A program made the position numbers and the translations under genes. Positions 46,150 through 54,374 of a stretch of DNA of 64,000 nucleotides are shown here, piece by piece. Numbering within the stretch: the stretch's first letter is position 1; each line of letters opens with the position of its first letter. This DNA comes from Sporolactobacillus sp. STSJ-5 (GTDB taxonomy: Bacteria > Bacillota > Bacilli > Bacillales > Sporolactobacillaceae), in the NCBI RefSeq assembly GCF_024385605.1, contig NZ_JANFOJ010000003.1, positions 211,732 through 275,731 of the forward strand, in the 5' to 3' direction. The notes under the pieces were generated by a model, which did no database searches, had not been told where the DNA came from, and was given only the letters and a program-made list of their open reading frames with translations.

Positions 46150-46632
46150 ATGACCGAAACGAACAATGGAAAGACAATTTCTTGCTTCATTTTGATCATC
46201 TTGCATTTCTTTCTTGGTGTCGGTGCAGTTTTTGGCGGTGGTGCATTAATTCTATCGCCAGATGGAACACTGCTGCATATGCCGCTTGAGTTGCTGAAAT
46301 ACACGGCTTTCGATTCATTTCTGATTCCGGGTATCATCCTGTTTTCTGTTCTCGGTCTCTATCCGATCTATATCGCATTCCTGCTGATCTTTGAAAAACC
46401 GATGCTTATTGGAGAACGTATCCGATTTGATTCTTCAGCTTCCGGTGCGTGGAACCATTCACTTTACATTGGGTTCCTCCTGATCGGATGGATAACGATT
46501 GAGGCCTATCTTATGCACGACATTGTGTTTATCCATGTCTTCTACATCTTTCTTGGGCTTGCCATCCAAGCGGTGACCGTGCTTCCCTCGGTGAAAAAGC
46601 ATTATTCCATTAGTGGGCTGGGCAAACGGTAA
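46150..46632 (+). CDS. four-helix membrane protein in the TetR operon
   Basis: A 160-residue membrane protein with four hydrophobic segments (about 10-33, 55-80, 97-118 and 122-143). GGGALILSPDGTLLHMPLEL and SFLIPGIILFSVLGLYP look like conserved parts of a small uncharacterised family seen in many bacteria. Function is unknown. TTGGAGG precedes the ATG. Because it follows a self-repressed TetR gene it may be an inducible efflux or stress component, but no transporter motif is visible. Confidence 0.75.
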   Translation: MTETNNGKTISCFILIILHFFLGVGAVFGGGALILSPDGTLLHMPLELLKYTAFDSFLIPGIILFSVLGLYPIYIAFLLIFEKPMLIGERIRFDSSASGAWNHSLYIGFLLIGWITIEAYLMHDIVFIHVFYIFLGLAIQAVTVLPSVKKHYSISGLGKR

Positions 46633-46674
46633 ACAAAAAGCATTGCAAACTCAATTAATGAATTTGCGATGCTT
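46633..46674 (-). terminator. terminator of the His-rich protein gene
   Basis: Twelve-bp stem AAGCATTGCAAA / TTTGCGATGCTT with a TTTTTG tail only in the minus-strand direction, 36 bases past the stop. Confidence 0.75.
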
Positions 46675-46709
46675 AAGACTCAATCTAATGGCATTTATTA
46701 TCTACACGA

Positions 46710-47237
46710 TCATCCGGTTTTGCCAAGCTTTTTGACTAGTCGGTTATTGGATTGCTGAATGTGTTGATCAATCTGTTCTAAAGCTTTGATAATTGCTGTC
46801 CGATCATTTTGTTTGACTGCGGTTTTTAACTGGCCGAATGCTTGATGGTGACCGCCAAATTTAGCATGGTGGAACAACTGTGCTATTTTTTGATGGGCAT
46901 CCTCAGCTGAAATTTTTCCTTGTGCCTGATCTTTTTTTATGGCTTGGATCTTTTTTGCCTGCTTTTCACAAGTATTCTGGCAGTCTCGGTTACCTTTTTT
47001 GAAATTTGCACTTTGACGCCATTCGCTCATCAGATGATGATGTGTCTCCATATCTTTTTTCATTGTCTGTTTAAGGTCAGCAGGTGCATATTGATCGATA
47101 ATCTGCGAGAGCCACTGATGCCTAAAATCATGGCCTGGCATACCCATAGGATTATGTCCGGATGCGGCATGTCCTGCTTGTGGGATGATCATAGTAAGCA
47201 TCAGAATAGGCAGAATAAGCAAACGTGTCAGTTTCAT
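46710..47237 (-). CDS. secreted His-rich helical protein, unknown function
   Basis: A 175-residue exported protein. A signal peptide (about 1-24, cleavage after AGHA) is followed by a mostly helical, charged mature part. Histidines are unusually dense: GHNPMGMPGHDFRHQW, THHHLM, LFHHAKFGGHHQAFG. A CxxxC pair (DCQNTCEKQ) is in the middle. I do not recognise the family. The pattern suggests a periplasm-like metal-binding or envelope-stress protein, comparable in style to Spy/CpxP-type helical proteins, but no LTxxQ motif is present. TTGGAGGCTC precedes the ATG. It is monocistronic with its own terminator. Confidence 0.75.
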   Translation of the reverse strand: MKLTRLLILPILMLTMIIPQAGHAASGHNPMGMPGHDFRHQWLSQIIDQYAPADLKQTMKKDMETHHHLMSEWRQSANFKKGNRDCQNTCEKQAKKIQAIKKDQAQGKISAEDAHQKIAQLFHHAKFGGHHQAFGQLKTAVKQNDRTAIIKALEQIDQHIQQSNNRLVKKLGKTG

Positions 47238-47413
47238 AAATGAGCCTCCAAATTAAGTTTTGCTTAGTTTGTGCAGATTTTACAAAAATGATTCATAAAA
47301 AGGTTTGAGCATTGGCTGTCCATGTGTTAATTTGTTAATAATACATGGTGAATCGGCAGCTTTGTCTTGTGAACGAGATGAATATGAGCTGCCATTCTGA
47401 AAGGAACGGCGAT

Positions 47414-48271
47414 ATGAAAGTATCACTCTATCAAGAATTTAAAGTATTATTGGTCGTTATTACGGGCGCGCTGCTGAATGCGGCTGCCCTAAACCTATTT
47501 CTCATACCTGCAAAGGTTCTGGCCGGAGGAATTACTGGTATTGCTCAGCTCGTTAATTCAATGCTGGAGCCGACCTCTTTTCATATCAGTACTGGGATTT
47601 TGCTTCTCTTGATGAACATCCCGGTTATCTATGCCGGCTGGATTAAAGTCGGGCGCCGTTTTACTTTATATAGTACAATCAGTGTGGCTTTAACAACATT
47701 TTTTATGGCGGTTATCCCGCTTCATCCACTGACCAATGATATCTTACTGAATGCGGTCTTTGGAGGAGTGGTGCAGGCGATCGGTTCGGGGATTACACTG
47801 AAATTCGGTGCATCCTGCGGAGGAATGGATATCATCGCCATGATTTTGACGCGAGTCAAGGATCGACCGATCGGCTTTTACATGTTCGCACTTAATGGAG
47901 TAATTATTCTTTCCGCCGGTTTTCTGTTTGGTTGGCGGCGTGCGTTGTATACGCTTCTTCAACTCTACGTCAGCATTCGTGTTGTCGATGCCATTCACAC
48001 AAGTTATGTGAAACTAACTGCCTGGGTTGTCACCGATAAGGCGAGCGAACTTCAAAAAGCGATTTCCGTTCAAATGTACCGGGGGATTACGAAAATATCG
48101 GCAAAGGGCGGCTATACGAACAAGGATAAGGACTTGCTGATGATTGTTTTCACTCGTTATGAACTGTATCGGTTGAAGCAGATCATCAAAGAAGTCGATC
48201 CGCGCGCATTTACCAATATTGTCGAGACGACGGATGTTTTCGGGTTGTTTGTGCGTAAGAAGGATGCATGA
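47414..48271 (+). CDS. YitT family membrane protein (DUF2179)
   Basis: A 285-residue protein with five or six helices (about 10-175), including PAKVLAGGITGIAQLVN and the FGASCGGMDIIAMIL loop, followed by a cytosolic DUF2179 domain (about 200-280: VTDKASELQKAISVQMYRGI). Bacilli carry several YitT paralogues; their function is unknown, possibly transport. The ATG at 47414 follows AAAGGAAC; the longer frame from 47345 has no ribosome site. Confidence 0.9.
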   Translation: MKVSLYQEFKVLLVVITGALLNAAALNLFLIPAKVLAGGITGIAQLVNSMLEPTSFHISTGILLLLMNIPVIYAGWIKVGRRFTLYSTISVALTTFFMAVIPLHPLTNDILLNAVFGGVVQAIGSGITLKFGASCGGMDIIAMILTRVKDRPIGFYMFALNGVIILSAGFLFGWRRALYTLLQLYVSIRVVDAIHTSYVKLTAWVVTDKASELQKAISVQMYRGITKISAKGGYTNKDKDLLMIVFTRYELYRLKQIIKEVDPRAFTNIVETTDVFGLFVRKKDA

Positions 48272-48641
48272 TGGGAAAATGCGTGAATGAAGTGGCGAAG
48301 AAATCCGTTTCTTTTTTATGTTGGTGAATCTTCCGCTGCTGTATTAAAATCGGAAAGTGTGAACCAATCTGTGACCAAGAATGGGCTGTCATGTGAGCCA
48401 ATTGGCATGTCAGTTTTGATGTGAACTAATACAGTAAATGCACAAAAAAGCGTAGATGGGATGCAAAATTCCCAATCTGCGCTTTAATACTGTGTGGATT
48501 AAACTCTGGTGAATTATCTAGACATTATGAATCGGATTCGGTTATCCTTTATGTATACGATCACTTGTTCTCTGTTATCTCCAAATTTTCTTCCTAATCC
48601 CTCTTGCACAACGACAACCATACCGCGTAAGGAGGCCTCAT
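48272..48641. other. non-coding gap with a hairpin
   Basis: About 370 bases. The only structure I see is an imperfect stem at 48446-48486 (AAAGCGTAGATGGGA / TCCCAATCTGCGCTTT) with a short AT-rich tail, perhaps the terminator of the YitT gene although it lies 175 bases away. No supported ORF. Confidence 0.4.
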
Positions 48642-49538
48642 ATGCCTACAGACCACGATCGGCGCTTCAAAGTGTTGCTTCACGAATTTTTTGATGAGTT
48701 TCTCGAAGCCTTTTTCCCAAAGATTTATCACATGCTTGATCTGTCTGAGAAAACATTCCTTTCGGAGGAGCTGTTTCCGGATCTAATCGAGGGCGACAAG
48801 AAGAGGGCGGACATCATTGCGGAAACGAAGCTTAAATCCAAAAAAGATGTAATCCTGATTGTCCATATCGAGGCGCAAAACTATTATCAAGATGATTTTT
48901 CTGAACGGATGTATCTCTACTACATCATGATCTATCTGAAATTTCGAAAACCTGTTTTACCGATTGCCATTTTCAGTTATGATGGAGTAAGAGATGAACC
49001 GGATGAATTTGTGGTAGAAGTACCTCATTTTATGATTATCAGTGAATTCCATTTTTTGAAGCTTGAGCTTGCCCAAATGAATTGGCGAAAATTTATGCGC
49101 AGCAATAATCCGGTTGCAGCCGCGCTCATGAGCAGGATGAACTACTCAAAAAAGGAACGTGTGCAGGTTCGGCTCGCCTTTATCAGGCAGATGATCGGCA
49201 TGCATCTTGGAGAAGCGCGTGAAAGCATGATCAATGGATTTTTTGAAACCTATCTTCAATTAAACGAGAAAGAGGTGAATCAATTGATGGATCAAGCGAA
49301 AAAACTCCCGGAGGAAATCCGTGAAGAAGTGCTCAAGTGGCCGAACTCCTTTTATGATCGCGGAGTGGAGGACGGCATGGAAAGAGGAATTAAAAAAGGA
49401 ATTGAAAAAGGTGAATTAAATGCCAAAAAGCAGTTCGCGCGAAAGTTGCTGCAAAATGGAATAAGTCATGGGCAAATCAGTGAGTGGACAGGATTAAGCA
49501 ACAAAGAGATCACTGAGCTTGAGGCAAACAATGAATGA
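48642..49538 (+). CDS. Rpn/PD-(D/E)XK nuclease family protein
   Basis: A 298-residue protein of the Rpn (transposase_31-like, PD-(D/E)XK) group. DHDRRFKVLLHEFFDEFLEA opens the fold. The nuclease core is ADIIAETKLKSKKDVILIVH followed by IEAQNYYQDDF, giving the D..(x)..E-x-Q pattern. The C-terminal part is helical and ends in a repeated RGIKKGIEKGE stretch and a small HTH-like segment (NGISHGQISEWTGLSNKEI). E. coli RpnA proteins promote RecA-independent recombination; many copies are selfish or defence-related. AAGGAGG precedes the ATG. A broken copy of its tail follows immediately. Confidence 0.85.
   Translation: MPTDHDRRFKVLLHEFFDEFLEAFFPKIYHMLDLSEKTFLSEELFPDLIEGDKKRADIIAETKLKSKKDVILIVHIEAQNYYQDDFSERMYLYYIMIYLKFRKPVLPIAIFSYDGVRDEPDEFVVEVPHFMIISEFHFLKLELAQMNWRKFMRSNNPVAAALMSRMNYSKKERVQVRLAFIRQMIGMHLGEARESMINGFFETYLQLNEKEVNQLMDQAKKLPEEIREEVLKWPNSFYDRGVEDGMERGIKKGIEKGELNAKKQFARKLLQNGISHGQISEWTGLSNKEITELEANNE
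49317..49364 (+). repeat. 48-bp direct repeat, copy 1 (inside the Rpn gene)
   Basis: Encodes IREEVLKWPNSFYDRG. It matches 49552-49599 at 47 of 48 positions, 235 bases downstream. Confidence 0.95.
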
Positions 49539-49632
49539 AATAAGCGAGGATATCCGTGAAGAAGTGCTCAAGTGGCCGAACTCCTTCTATGATCGCGGAA
49601 TGAAAAACAGCTTTGAAAAAGGAATTGACTAG
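49531..49632 (+). pseudogene. truncated duplicate of the Rpn C-terminal region
   Basis: A 33-codon frame beginning with an ATG that overlaps the Rpn stop region. It repeats residues IREEVLKWPNSFYDRG of the intact gene and then KNSFEKGID before a stop. A further 23-base stretch (49745-49767: CAGTTCGCGCGA, three differing bases, TTGCTGCA) matches 49431-49453 of the intact gene, so the decayed copy seems to extend at least to 49767. It is a remnant of a tandem duplicate or second paralogue and not a functional gene. Confidence 0.75.
49552..49599 (+). repeat. 48-bp direct repeat, copy 2
   Basis: Second copy of 49317-49364, with one T-to-C difference, inside the truncated duplicate. Confidence 0.95.
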
Positions 49633-49636
49633 GTTA

Positions 49637-49665
49637 TTGCGCTTAACCGATCGATCTGATAAACT
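49637..49665 (+). promoter_or_regulatory. promoter of the ABC-F leader
   Basis: TTGCGC (49637-49642), 17-base spacer, TAAACT (49660-49665). Transcription would start near 49672, about 24 bases before the leader ORF. Confidence 0.6.
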
Positions 49666-49695
49666 TTGTGTAAAGCAGAAAAGGAGGTGGGTCTA

Positions 49696-49821
49696 TTGTC
49701 ACTATTCACGAAGTATCGCGCAACATTGGAATCATTCTTGTACACAGTTCGCGCGATTTTTGCTGCATTTTTCTTCAAGGGATCAGTCTGCCCTTTTTTA
49801 AAAAACAGCATAGCTTTGTGA
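49696..49821 (+). CDS. leader peptide of the ABC-F gene (41 codons)
   Basis: A TTG-started 41-codon ORF preceded by the strong ribosome site AAGGAGGTG (8 bases away). The peptide starts MSLFTKYRATLESF, is rich in Phe and Ala in the middle (AIFAAFFFKGS) and ends FLKNSIAL. It matches no protein I know. It lies between the promoter and an intrinsic terminator in front of an ABC-F gene, the position of regulatory uORFs whose stalled ribosomes allow read-through. The start region GTGGGTC (49687-49693) is exactly complementary to GACCCAC (49832-49838) just past its stop, so ribosome occupancy would change the fold. Confidence 0.6.
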   Translation: MSLFTKYRATLESFLYTVRAIFAAFFFKGSVCPFLKNSIAL

Positions 49822-49884
49822 ATGGACGCGTGACCCACTGAAGCGGAACTCAATTGTTTTTTTAATTGAATCAAGATCAAAATC

Positions 49885-49919
49885 ATCCATGGGTAAATGA
49901 GCGCCCGTGGATTTTTTTG
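49885..49919 (+). terminator. attenuator terminator before the ABC-F gene
   Basis: Nine-bp stem ATCCATGGG (49885-49893) / CCCGTGGAT (49904-49912, one G-T pair) followed by TTTTTTT, ending 30 bases before the ABC-F ATG. It interrupts the leader transcript and so must be read through for expression. Its 5' arm TGGGT (49890-49894) can also pair with ACCCA (49833-49837), a possible antiterminator. Confidence 0.75.
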
Positions 49920-49948
49920 CATGCAAAAAATAAGGAAGTGACGAGAAA

Positions 49949-51565
49949 ATGATGATATGTCAAGCAGATCATGTACGAAAAAATATAGCGGGAAATGAAA
50001 TATTGCGGGATGTCAGTTTTTCAGTGCTGGATAATGAAAAAGTTGCGGTTGTCGGACCGAACGGAAGCGGGAAAACGACTTTGTTCAATTTACTCGCACG
50101 AATTGATACCCCGGATCAAGGCGCTATTGCGATAAAAAATGGGGCATCAATCGGTTATTTGCGCCAGCTTCCGGACGGGCAGGAAAGTACGGCGCGCGAA
50201 GTACTGATGCATGCTTTCGCGGAATGCATAAAGGTTGAGAAAAAGATGAGAGCGCTGGAAAGGGAATTGGCGGGTACGATCGAAGGACGGCTTGAAAAGC
50301 TGCTGACTGAATATGCACGTGTTCAAGAACAGTTTCAGGAAATGGGCGGCTATGAGATGGATTACAAAATTGACCAAGTCGCCGAGGGCCTTGAAATTAA
50401 GTGGCTGTTGGGACGCTCATTTGCCTCGCTGAGCGGTGGTGAGCGAACAAAAGTCGGGCTTGCGCTTCAGCTCTTATCTGAACCCGATCTGCTTTTACTT
50501 GACGAACCGACGAACCATCTGGATATTCTTGCTTTAGAATGGCTGGAGCAGTACATCAAGCAATACAAAGGAACCATTTTACTTGTCTCGCATGACCGTT
50601 TTTTTCTGGATCGTACGGTAACTAAGGTTCTGGAACTTGATGAGGGCGAAATGGTTGCTTACAATGGAAATTACTCTTATTTTGTTAAGGAAAAACAAGA
50701 AAGACTGCTGAATGAATTTGCTGCTTATGAAGATCAACAGAAGAAAATCAAAAAAATGAAGGAGGCTATCAAGCGTCTGAAAGAATGGGCAAATCAGGCA
50801 AAGCCGCCAAATGCTGCCTTGCATCGACGAGCAAAGAGCATGGAAAAGGCGCTGGACAGAATTGACCGGCTGAAGCGTCCAAAAATGGAGACTGATAAAA
50901 TGGCGCTCGATTTCGCACGTGGCAGCCGCACTGGAAATCGCGTGCTCAGCTGTCTTGATCTGTCCGCAGGTTTTAATCATAACCCTTTATTTGAACATGT
51001 AAGCATGGATATTCGTTATCAAGACCGAGTAGCGATCGCTGGACCAAATGGAGCCGGGAAAACCACCTTATTAAACTGTTTACTTGGAAAATTAAGGCCA
51101 AGCCACGGAAATATTCATCAAGGAACCAACTTAAATATTGGGCTATTGTCACAGCATGTGTTTGAGCAGGAAACAGAAAAGGAGCGGCGTGTGATCGATG
51201 TCTTTCGCGAGCATGCCCGTTTGACCGAAGGGGAGGCGAGACACGAACTTGCAAAGTTTATGTTTTACGGTTCGGATGTATTCCGCAAGATCGGTTCACT
51301 GAGCGGCGGTGAACGTGTACGCATTCGCCTGGCTGACTTGATGATGAAGAAGATCAATGTGCTCGTACTTGACGAGCCAACAAACCATTTAGATATTGAA
51401 TCGCGCGAAGTTTTGGAAGAAGCTGTGAACCATTTTACGGGAACAGTACTTGCAGTGAGCCATGATCGTTATTTTTTGACCAAATGTTTTAGCAAAATTT
51501 ACTGGCTTCAGAACGGTCGACTGACGAAGGAAGAACATTTTTCAGAATCCGCACATACTCGTTAA
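49949..51565 (+). CDS. ABC-F ATPase, probable ribosome-protection protein
   Basis: A 538-residue protein with two ABC ATPase domains and no membrane helices. The first has GPNGSGKTT and LSGGERTKVGLAL with DEPTNHLD; the second has GPNGAGKTT, LSGGERVRIRLADLM and DEPTNHLD. The interdomain linker (about 235-315) is basic and helical (KKIKKMKEAIKRLKEW), ready to reach the ribosomal E/P site. ABC-F proteins either tune translation or dislodge antibiotics such as lincosamides, pleuromutilins and streptogramin A from the ribosome. Attenuation control upstream favours a resistance role, but the linker must be compared with VmlR, Vga and Lsa to decide. AAGGAAGTG precedes tandem ATGs (49949, 49952). Confidence 0.88.
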   Translation: MMICQADHVRKNIAGNEILRDVSFSVLDNEKVAVVGPNGSGKTTLFNLLARIDTPDQGAIAIKNGASIGYLRQLPDGQESTAREVLMHAFAECIKVEKKMRALERELAGTIEGRLEKLLTEYARVQEQFQEMGGYEMDYKIDQVAEGLEIKWLLGRSFASLSGGERTKVGLALQLLSEPDLLLLDEPTNHLDILALEWLEQYIKQYKGTILLVSHDRFFLDRTVTKVLELDEGEMVAYNGNYSYFVKEKQERLLNEFAAYEDQQKKIKKMKEAIKRLKEWANQAKPPNAALHRRAKSMEKALDRIDRLKRPKMETDKMALDFARGSRTGNRVLSCLDLSAGFNHNPLFEHVSMDIRYQDRVAIAGPNGAGKTTLLNCLLGKLRPSHGNIHQGTNLNIGLLSQHVFEQETEKERRVIDVFREHARLTEGEARHELAKFMFYGSDVFRKIGSLSGGERVRIRLADLMMKKINVLVLDEPTNHLDIESREVLEEAVNHFTGTVLAVSHDRYFLTKCFSKIYWLQNGRLTKEEHFSESAHTR

Positions 51566-51573
51566 ACCAATAG

Positions 51574-51614
51574 AGAAATCCCGCGAGATGAATGCCAACT
51601 CGCGGGATTCTTTT
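51574..51614. terminator. bidirectional terminator, ABC-F / lysozyme-like gene
   Basis: Eleven-bp stem AATCCCGCGAG / CTCGCGGGATT with CTTTT on one side and a TTTCTCT tail on the other. Confidence 0.8.
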
Positions 51615-52209
51615 AATCCTTTTTTTTCGTTAATGCGCGTTTTTGTTTTTCATTGGTGTAGTAACGCATGACGTGTTCGACATATTTAGGATCGCCGTAG
51701 CTGCTCCAGTTGAGTTCTTTAGACTTCTCTTCTGAAAATTGGCGAGCAAGTTTTGGCGTGTATTTACCGCCGTGTGCCTCAACATAATCGACGAAGCCAA
51801 GGCCGAAATTATAGCTTTGGAGAGCAAGCTCAAGATTCCCGTTTGATCGTGTCAATGCTTTTTTAAAATAGTGCGTTCCTGCCTGAATGCTTTTTTGCGG
51901 GGAATTTATGGCATTCCTGGGCAGCCCCAAGCTTTCAGAGGCTTGCATCACGTCAGCAGCTTTTCCTTTTGACTCCTGCATGGCAATCGCCATAATGATA
52001 TCTGTATATTGTCCGACACCATTCGCTTTGGCTGTTTGAGCAATAATCGGGCGATAATGTTCAACCTCAGGGCTGATGACTCGCTGGTCATTAAGAAGCG
52101 GTACATGATCTGCTTGAGGACTATACATGCTTGAAATGATATAGAGGAGCACAAAAGCAATACCGATGATCAGTGAAGAAGAGACGATTAATTTAATGAT
52201 TTTGGTCAT
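51613..52209 (-). CDS. membrane-anchored lysozyme-like protein
   Basis: A 198-residue protein with an N-terminal membrane anchor (about 8-28) and an external lysozyme-like domain (about 45-170) of the kind found in YocA and the N-terminal half of CwlT. The catalytic glutamate is in IMAIAMQESKGKAADVMQAS (about 78), and the second signature is LELALQSYNFGLGFVDYV. It should cleave glycan strands of peptidoglycan. Some relatives belong to conjugative elements, where they open the wall, but no conjugation genes are near. The ATG is at 52209; the only upstream purine-rich site is AGAGGAATAACGG. Confidence 0.85.
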   Translation of the reverse strand: MTKIIKLIVSSSLIIGIAFVLLYIISSMYSPQADHVPLLNDQRVISPEVEHYRPIIAQTAKANGVGQYTDIIMAIAMQESKGKAADVMQASESLGLPRNAINSPQKSIQAGTHYFKKALTRSNGNLELALQSYNFGLGFVDYVEAHGGKYTPKLARQFSEEKSKELNWSSYGDPKYVEHVMRYYTNEKQKRALTKKKD

Positions 52210-52429
52210 CCGTTATTCCTCTGCCTTTTCATTTCGTTCATTATATTTTTCAATGAAAATCGCATTTTTCGTCCGTCTGATTAAAAATTGAATGATTCTA
52301 TCGTTTATTGACTGGTCAGATAGGCGTCAGATAATACCTGAATGGCATCATTTCTCACGTGCCCAGCAGTTCTGCATAAGATGTGTTGAGGTTAATGCCC
52401 AATGGCGGCAAGAAAGGATGACATGAAAA

Positions 52430-54280
52430 ATGTGCGGAATCACAGGCTGGATTGACTGGCGGCAGGATTTACGCGGCGAGGGAAAGACAATGAAACGAAT
52501 GGCTGAGACGATGGATCATCGTGGGCCAGACGATTTGAATACATGGCTGTCGGAGCATGCAGCGCTTGGACACGCGCGTCTGGTTGTCGTCGATCCGGAA
52601 GGCGGTTGTCAGCCAATGAAAAAAACGGTGAATCATAACGAGTATGTGCTCGTTTATAACGGTGAATTGTACAATACTGAAGAAATACGTTCGGATTTAT
52701 TAAAAAAAGGGTACACCTTTCAAGGACATTCGGATACTGAGGTGCTGCTGACCGCTTACATTGAATGGCGGGAAAACTGCGTCGATCATTTTAATGGTAT
52801 TTTTGCCTTTGCTATTTGGGATGCCGCCAAAGAGTCCTTGTTCGGCGCACGCGACCGCATGGGTGTTAAACCTTTTTTCTATAAGAAATCGGGAGGCAGG
52901 CTGCTGTTTGGTTCTGAATTGAAAGCGATTCTGGCACATCCCGATGTACGTCCGGAAATTGATCGCGAGGGGCTCTATGAAGTATTCGGACTCGGTCCTT
53001 CGCGAACACCGGGGCATGGTGTCTATGCAGGAATGGACGATCTGCGCCCGGCTCATGCATTCACGTATACAAAAGACGGTATGAAGATTTGGCGCTACTG
53101 GAATGTGGAGAGTCATGTTCACACTGACAGTTTGGAGGATACGATTGCCAACCTGCGTTATCTTGTTACTGACGCGGTTAAACGTCAGCTTTATGCGGAT
53201 GTTCCGGTGGCAACCTTTCTGTCTGGTGGGCTGGATTCCAGCGGTATTTCGGCCATTGCTTCCGAATATTTTAAAGAACAGAAACGTCCGCCGCTTCACA
53301 CTTTTTCAATTGATTATGTTGGCAATGATCACTACTTTAAAACAAGTAAATTTCAGCCAAACAGTGACGCGCCTTTTATTGAAGAGGTCTCCAAATATCT
53401 TGGTACGGTACATCATAATCTTATCATTGATAATGAACACCTTGTTTCTTATCTAAAAAAAGCGATTGTCGTTCGCGATATGCCTGGTTATGCTGATGTC
53501 GATTCTTCACTTCTCTGGCTCTGCGAAGGAATTCGCAAAGAATTTACTGTCGCACTTTCCGGTGAGTGCGCCGATGAAATCTTCGGAGGCTATCCTTGGT
53601 TTCACAGCCCGGAAACATCAGCTAAGGAAGGCTTCCCATGGATGCGTTCAATCGGTGCGCGACAGGATTTGCTCAATGACAAATGGGGAAGTAAATTAAA
53701 TCTAAAAGAATACGAAATGGCACGATTTAATGAAACGATTGCCGAAACACCTAAGCTCGAGGGTGAATCGGTAATCGATGCAAAACGGCGCGAATTGTTC
53801 TATCTTAACATGAACTGGTTTATGACTGCATTGCTTGATCGAAAAGACCGTATGAGTATGGGTGCCAGCCTTGAGGTACGTGTGCCATTTGCCGATCATC
53901 GTATCGTACAATATATGTGGAATGTTCCGTGGGCGATGAAAATGCTGGACGGTCATGAGAAAGGTATTTTGCGAGCGGCACTCAAAGGCTATCTGCCCGA
54001 TGATGTGCTTTATCGTAAGAAGAGCCCGTATCCAAAAACGTATCATCCAAAGTATACGGAAGCTGTCTCGGCATGGCTGCAAAAAGTTATTAATACGCCA
54101 AGTTCGCCATTACTTGAATTGGTAGACAAACAGAAATTGCAGGCGCTCATTGATACGAAAGGCGATTCATTTAAAACACCATGGTTCGGTCAGCTGATGT
54201 CCGGTCCTCAGCTGATTGCCCATATGGCGCAAATGAACGAATGGCTTAAAACATACAATGTGAATATTCTTGATCAATAA
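52430..54280 (+). CDS. asnO: asparagine synthase, glutamine-hydrolysing (AsnO-like)
   Basis: A 616-residue class II amidotransferase. The N-terminal nucleophile is Cys2 (MCGITGW), exposed after Met removal; DHRGPDD and YNGELYN follow in the glutaminase domain. The synthetase domain has the pyrophosphate loop FLSGGLDSSGI (about 262) and SGECADEIFGGYPW. It makes asparagine from aspartate, glutamine and ATP. Its length is close to B. subtilis AsnO (614), the sporulation-linked paralogue, rather than AsnB; the gene symbol rests on that. No T-box leader is visible in the 220 bases upstream. AAAGGATG precedes the ATG. Confidence 0.9.
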   Translation: MCGITGWIDWRQDLRGEGKTMKRMAETMDHRGPDDLNTWLSEHAALGHARLVVVDPEGGCQPMKKTVNHNEYVLVYNGELYNTEEIRSDLLKKGYTFQGHSDTEVLLTAYIEWRENCVDHFNGIFAFAIWDAAKESLFGARDRMGVKPFFYKKSGGRLLFGSELKAILAHPDVRPEIDREGLYEVFGLGPSRTPGHGVYAGMDDLRPAHAFTYTKDGMKIWRYWNVESHVHTDSLEDTIANLRYLVTDAVKRQLYADVPVATFLSGGLDSSGISAIASEYFKEQKRPPLHTFSIDYVGNDHYFKTSKFQPNSDAPFIEEVSKYLGTVHHNLIIDNEHLVSYLKKAIVVRDMPGYADVDSSLLWLCEGIRKEFTVALSGECADEIFGGYPWFHSPETSAKEGFPWMRSIGARQDLLNDKWGSKLNLKEYEMARFNETIAETPKLEGESVIDAKRRELFYLNMNWFMTALLDRKDRMSMGASLEVRVPFADHRIVQYMWNVPWAMKMLDGHEKGILRAALKGYLPDDVLYRKKSPYPKTYHPKYTEAVSAWLQKVINTPSSPLLELVDKQKLQALIDTKGDSFKTPWFGQLMSGPQLIAHMAQMNEWLKTYNVNILDQ

Positions 54281-54309
54281 CAGAATTGTTGTTTTCGATG
54301 CTGTGTAAA

Positions 54310-54353
54310 GAAAAAACGACTCCACCAAGTGTTAACGGTGGAGTCGTTTTTTC
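54310..54353. terminator. bidirectional terminator, asnO / sedolisin
   Basis: Sixteen-bp perfect stem AAAAAACGACTCCACC / GGTGGAGTCGTTTTTT between converging genes. Confidence 0.92.
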
Positions 54354-54374
54354 CGCAATCATTTGAAAATTGGA

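Noticed and set aside
51613..52209. Conjugative element suggested by the lysozyme-like protein
   Set aside because: No relaxase, coupling protein, integrase or attachment repeats lie nearby; the neighbours are chromosomal genes.
52210..52429. T-box leader before the asparagine synthase gene
   Set aside because: No T-box bulge sequence (TGGNACCGCG-like) or specifier stem was found.
52700..53299. 199-codon minus-strand open frame inside asnO
   Set aside because: It lies wholly antisense within a strongly conserved enzyme and its composition follows the codon pattern of the real gene; no ribosome site or known motif.
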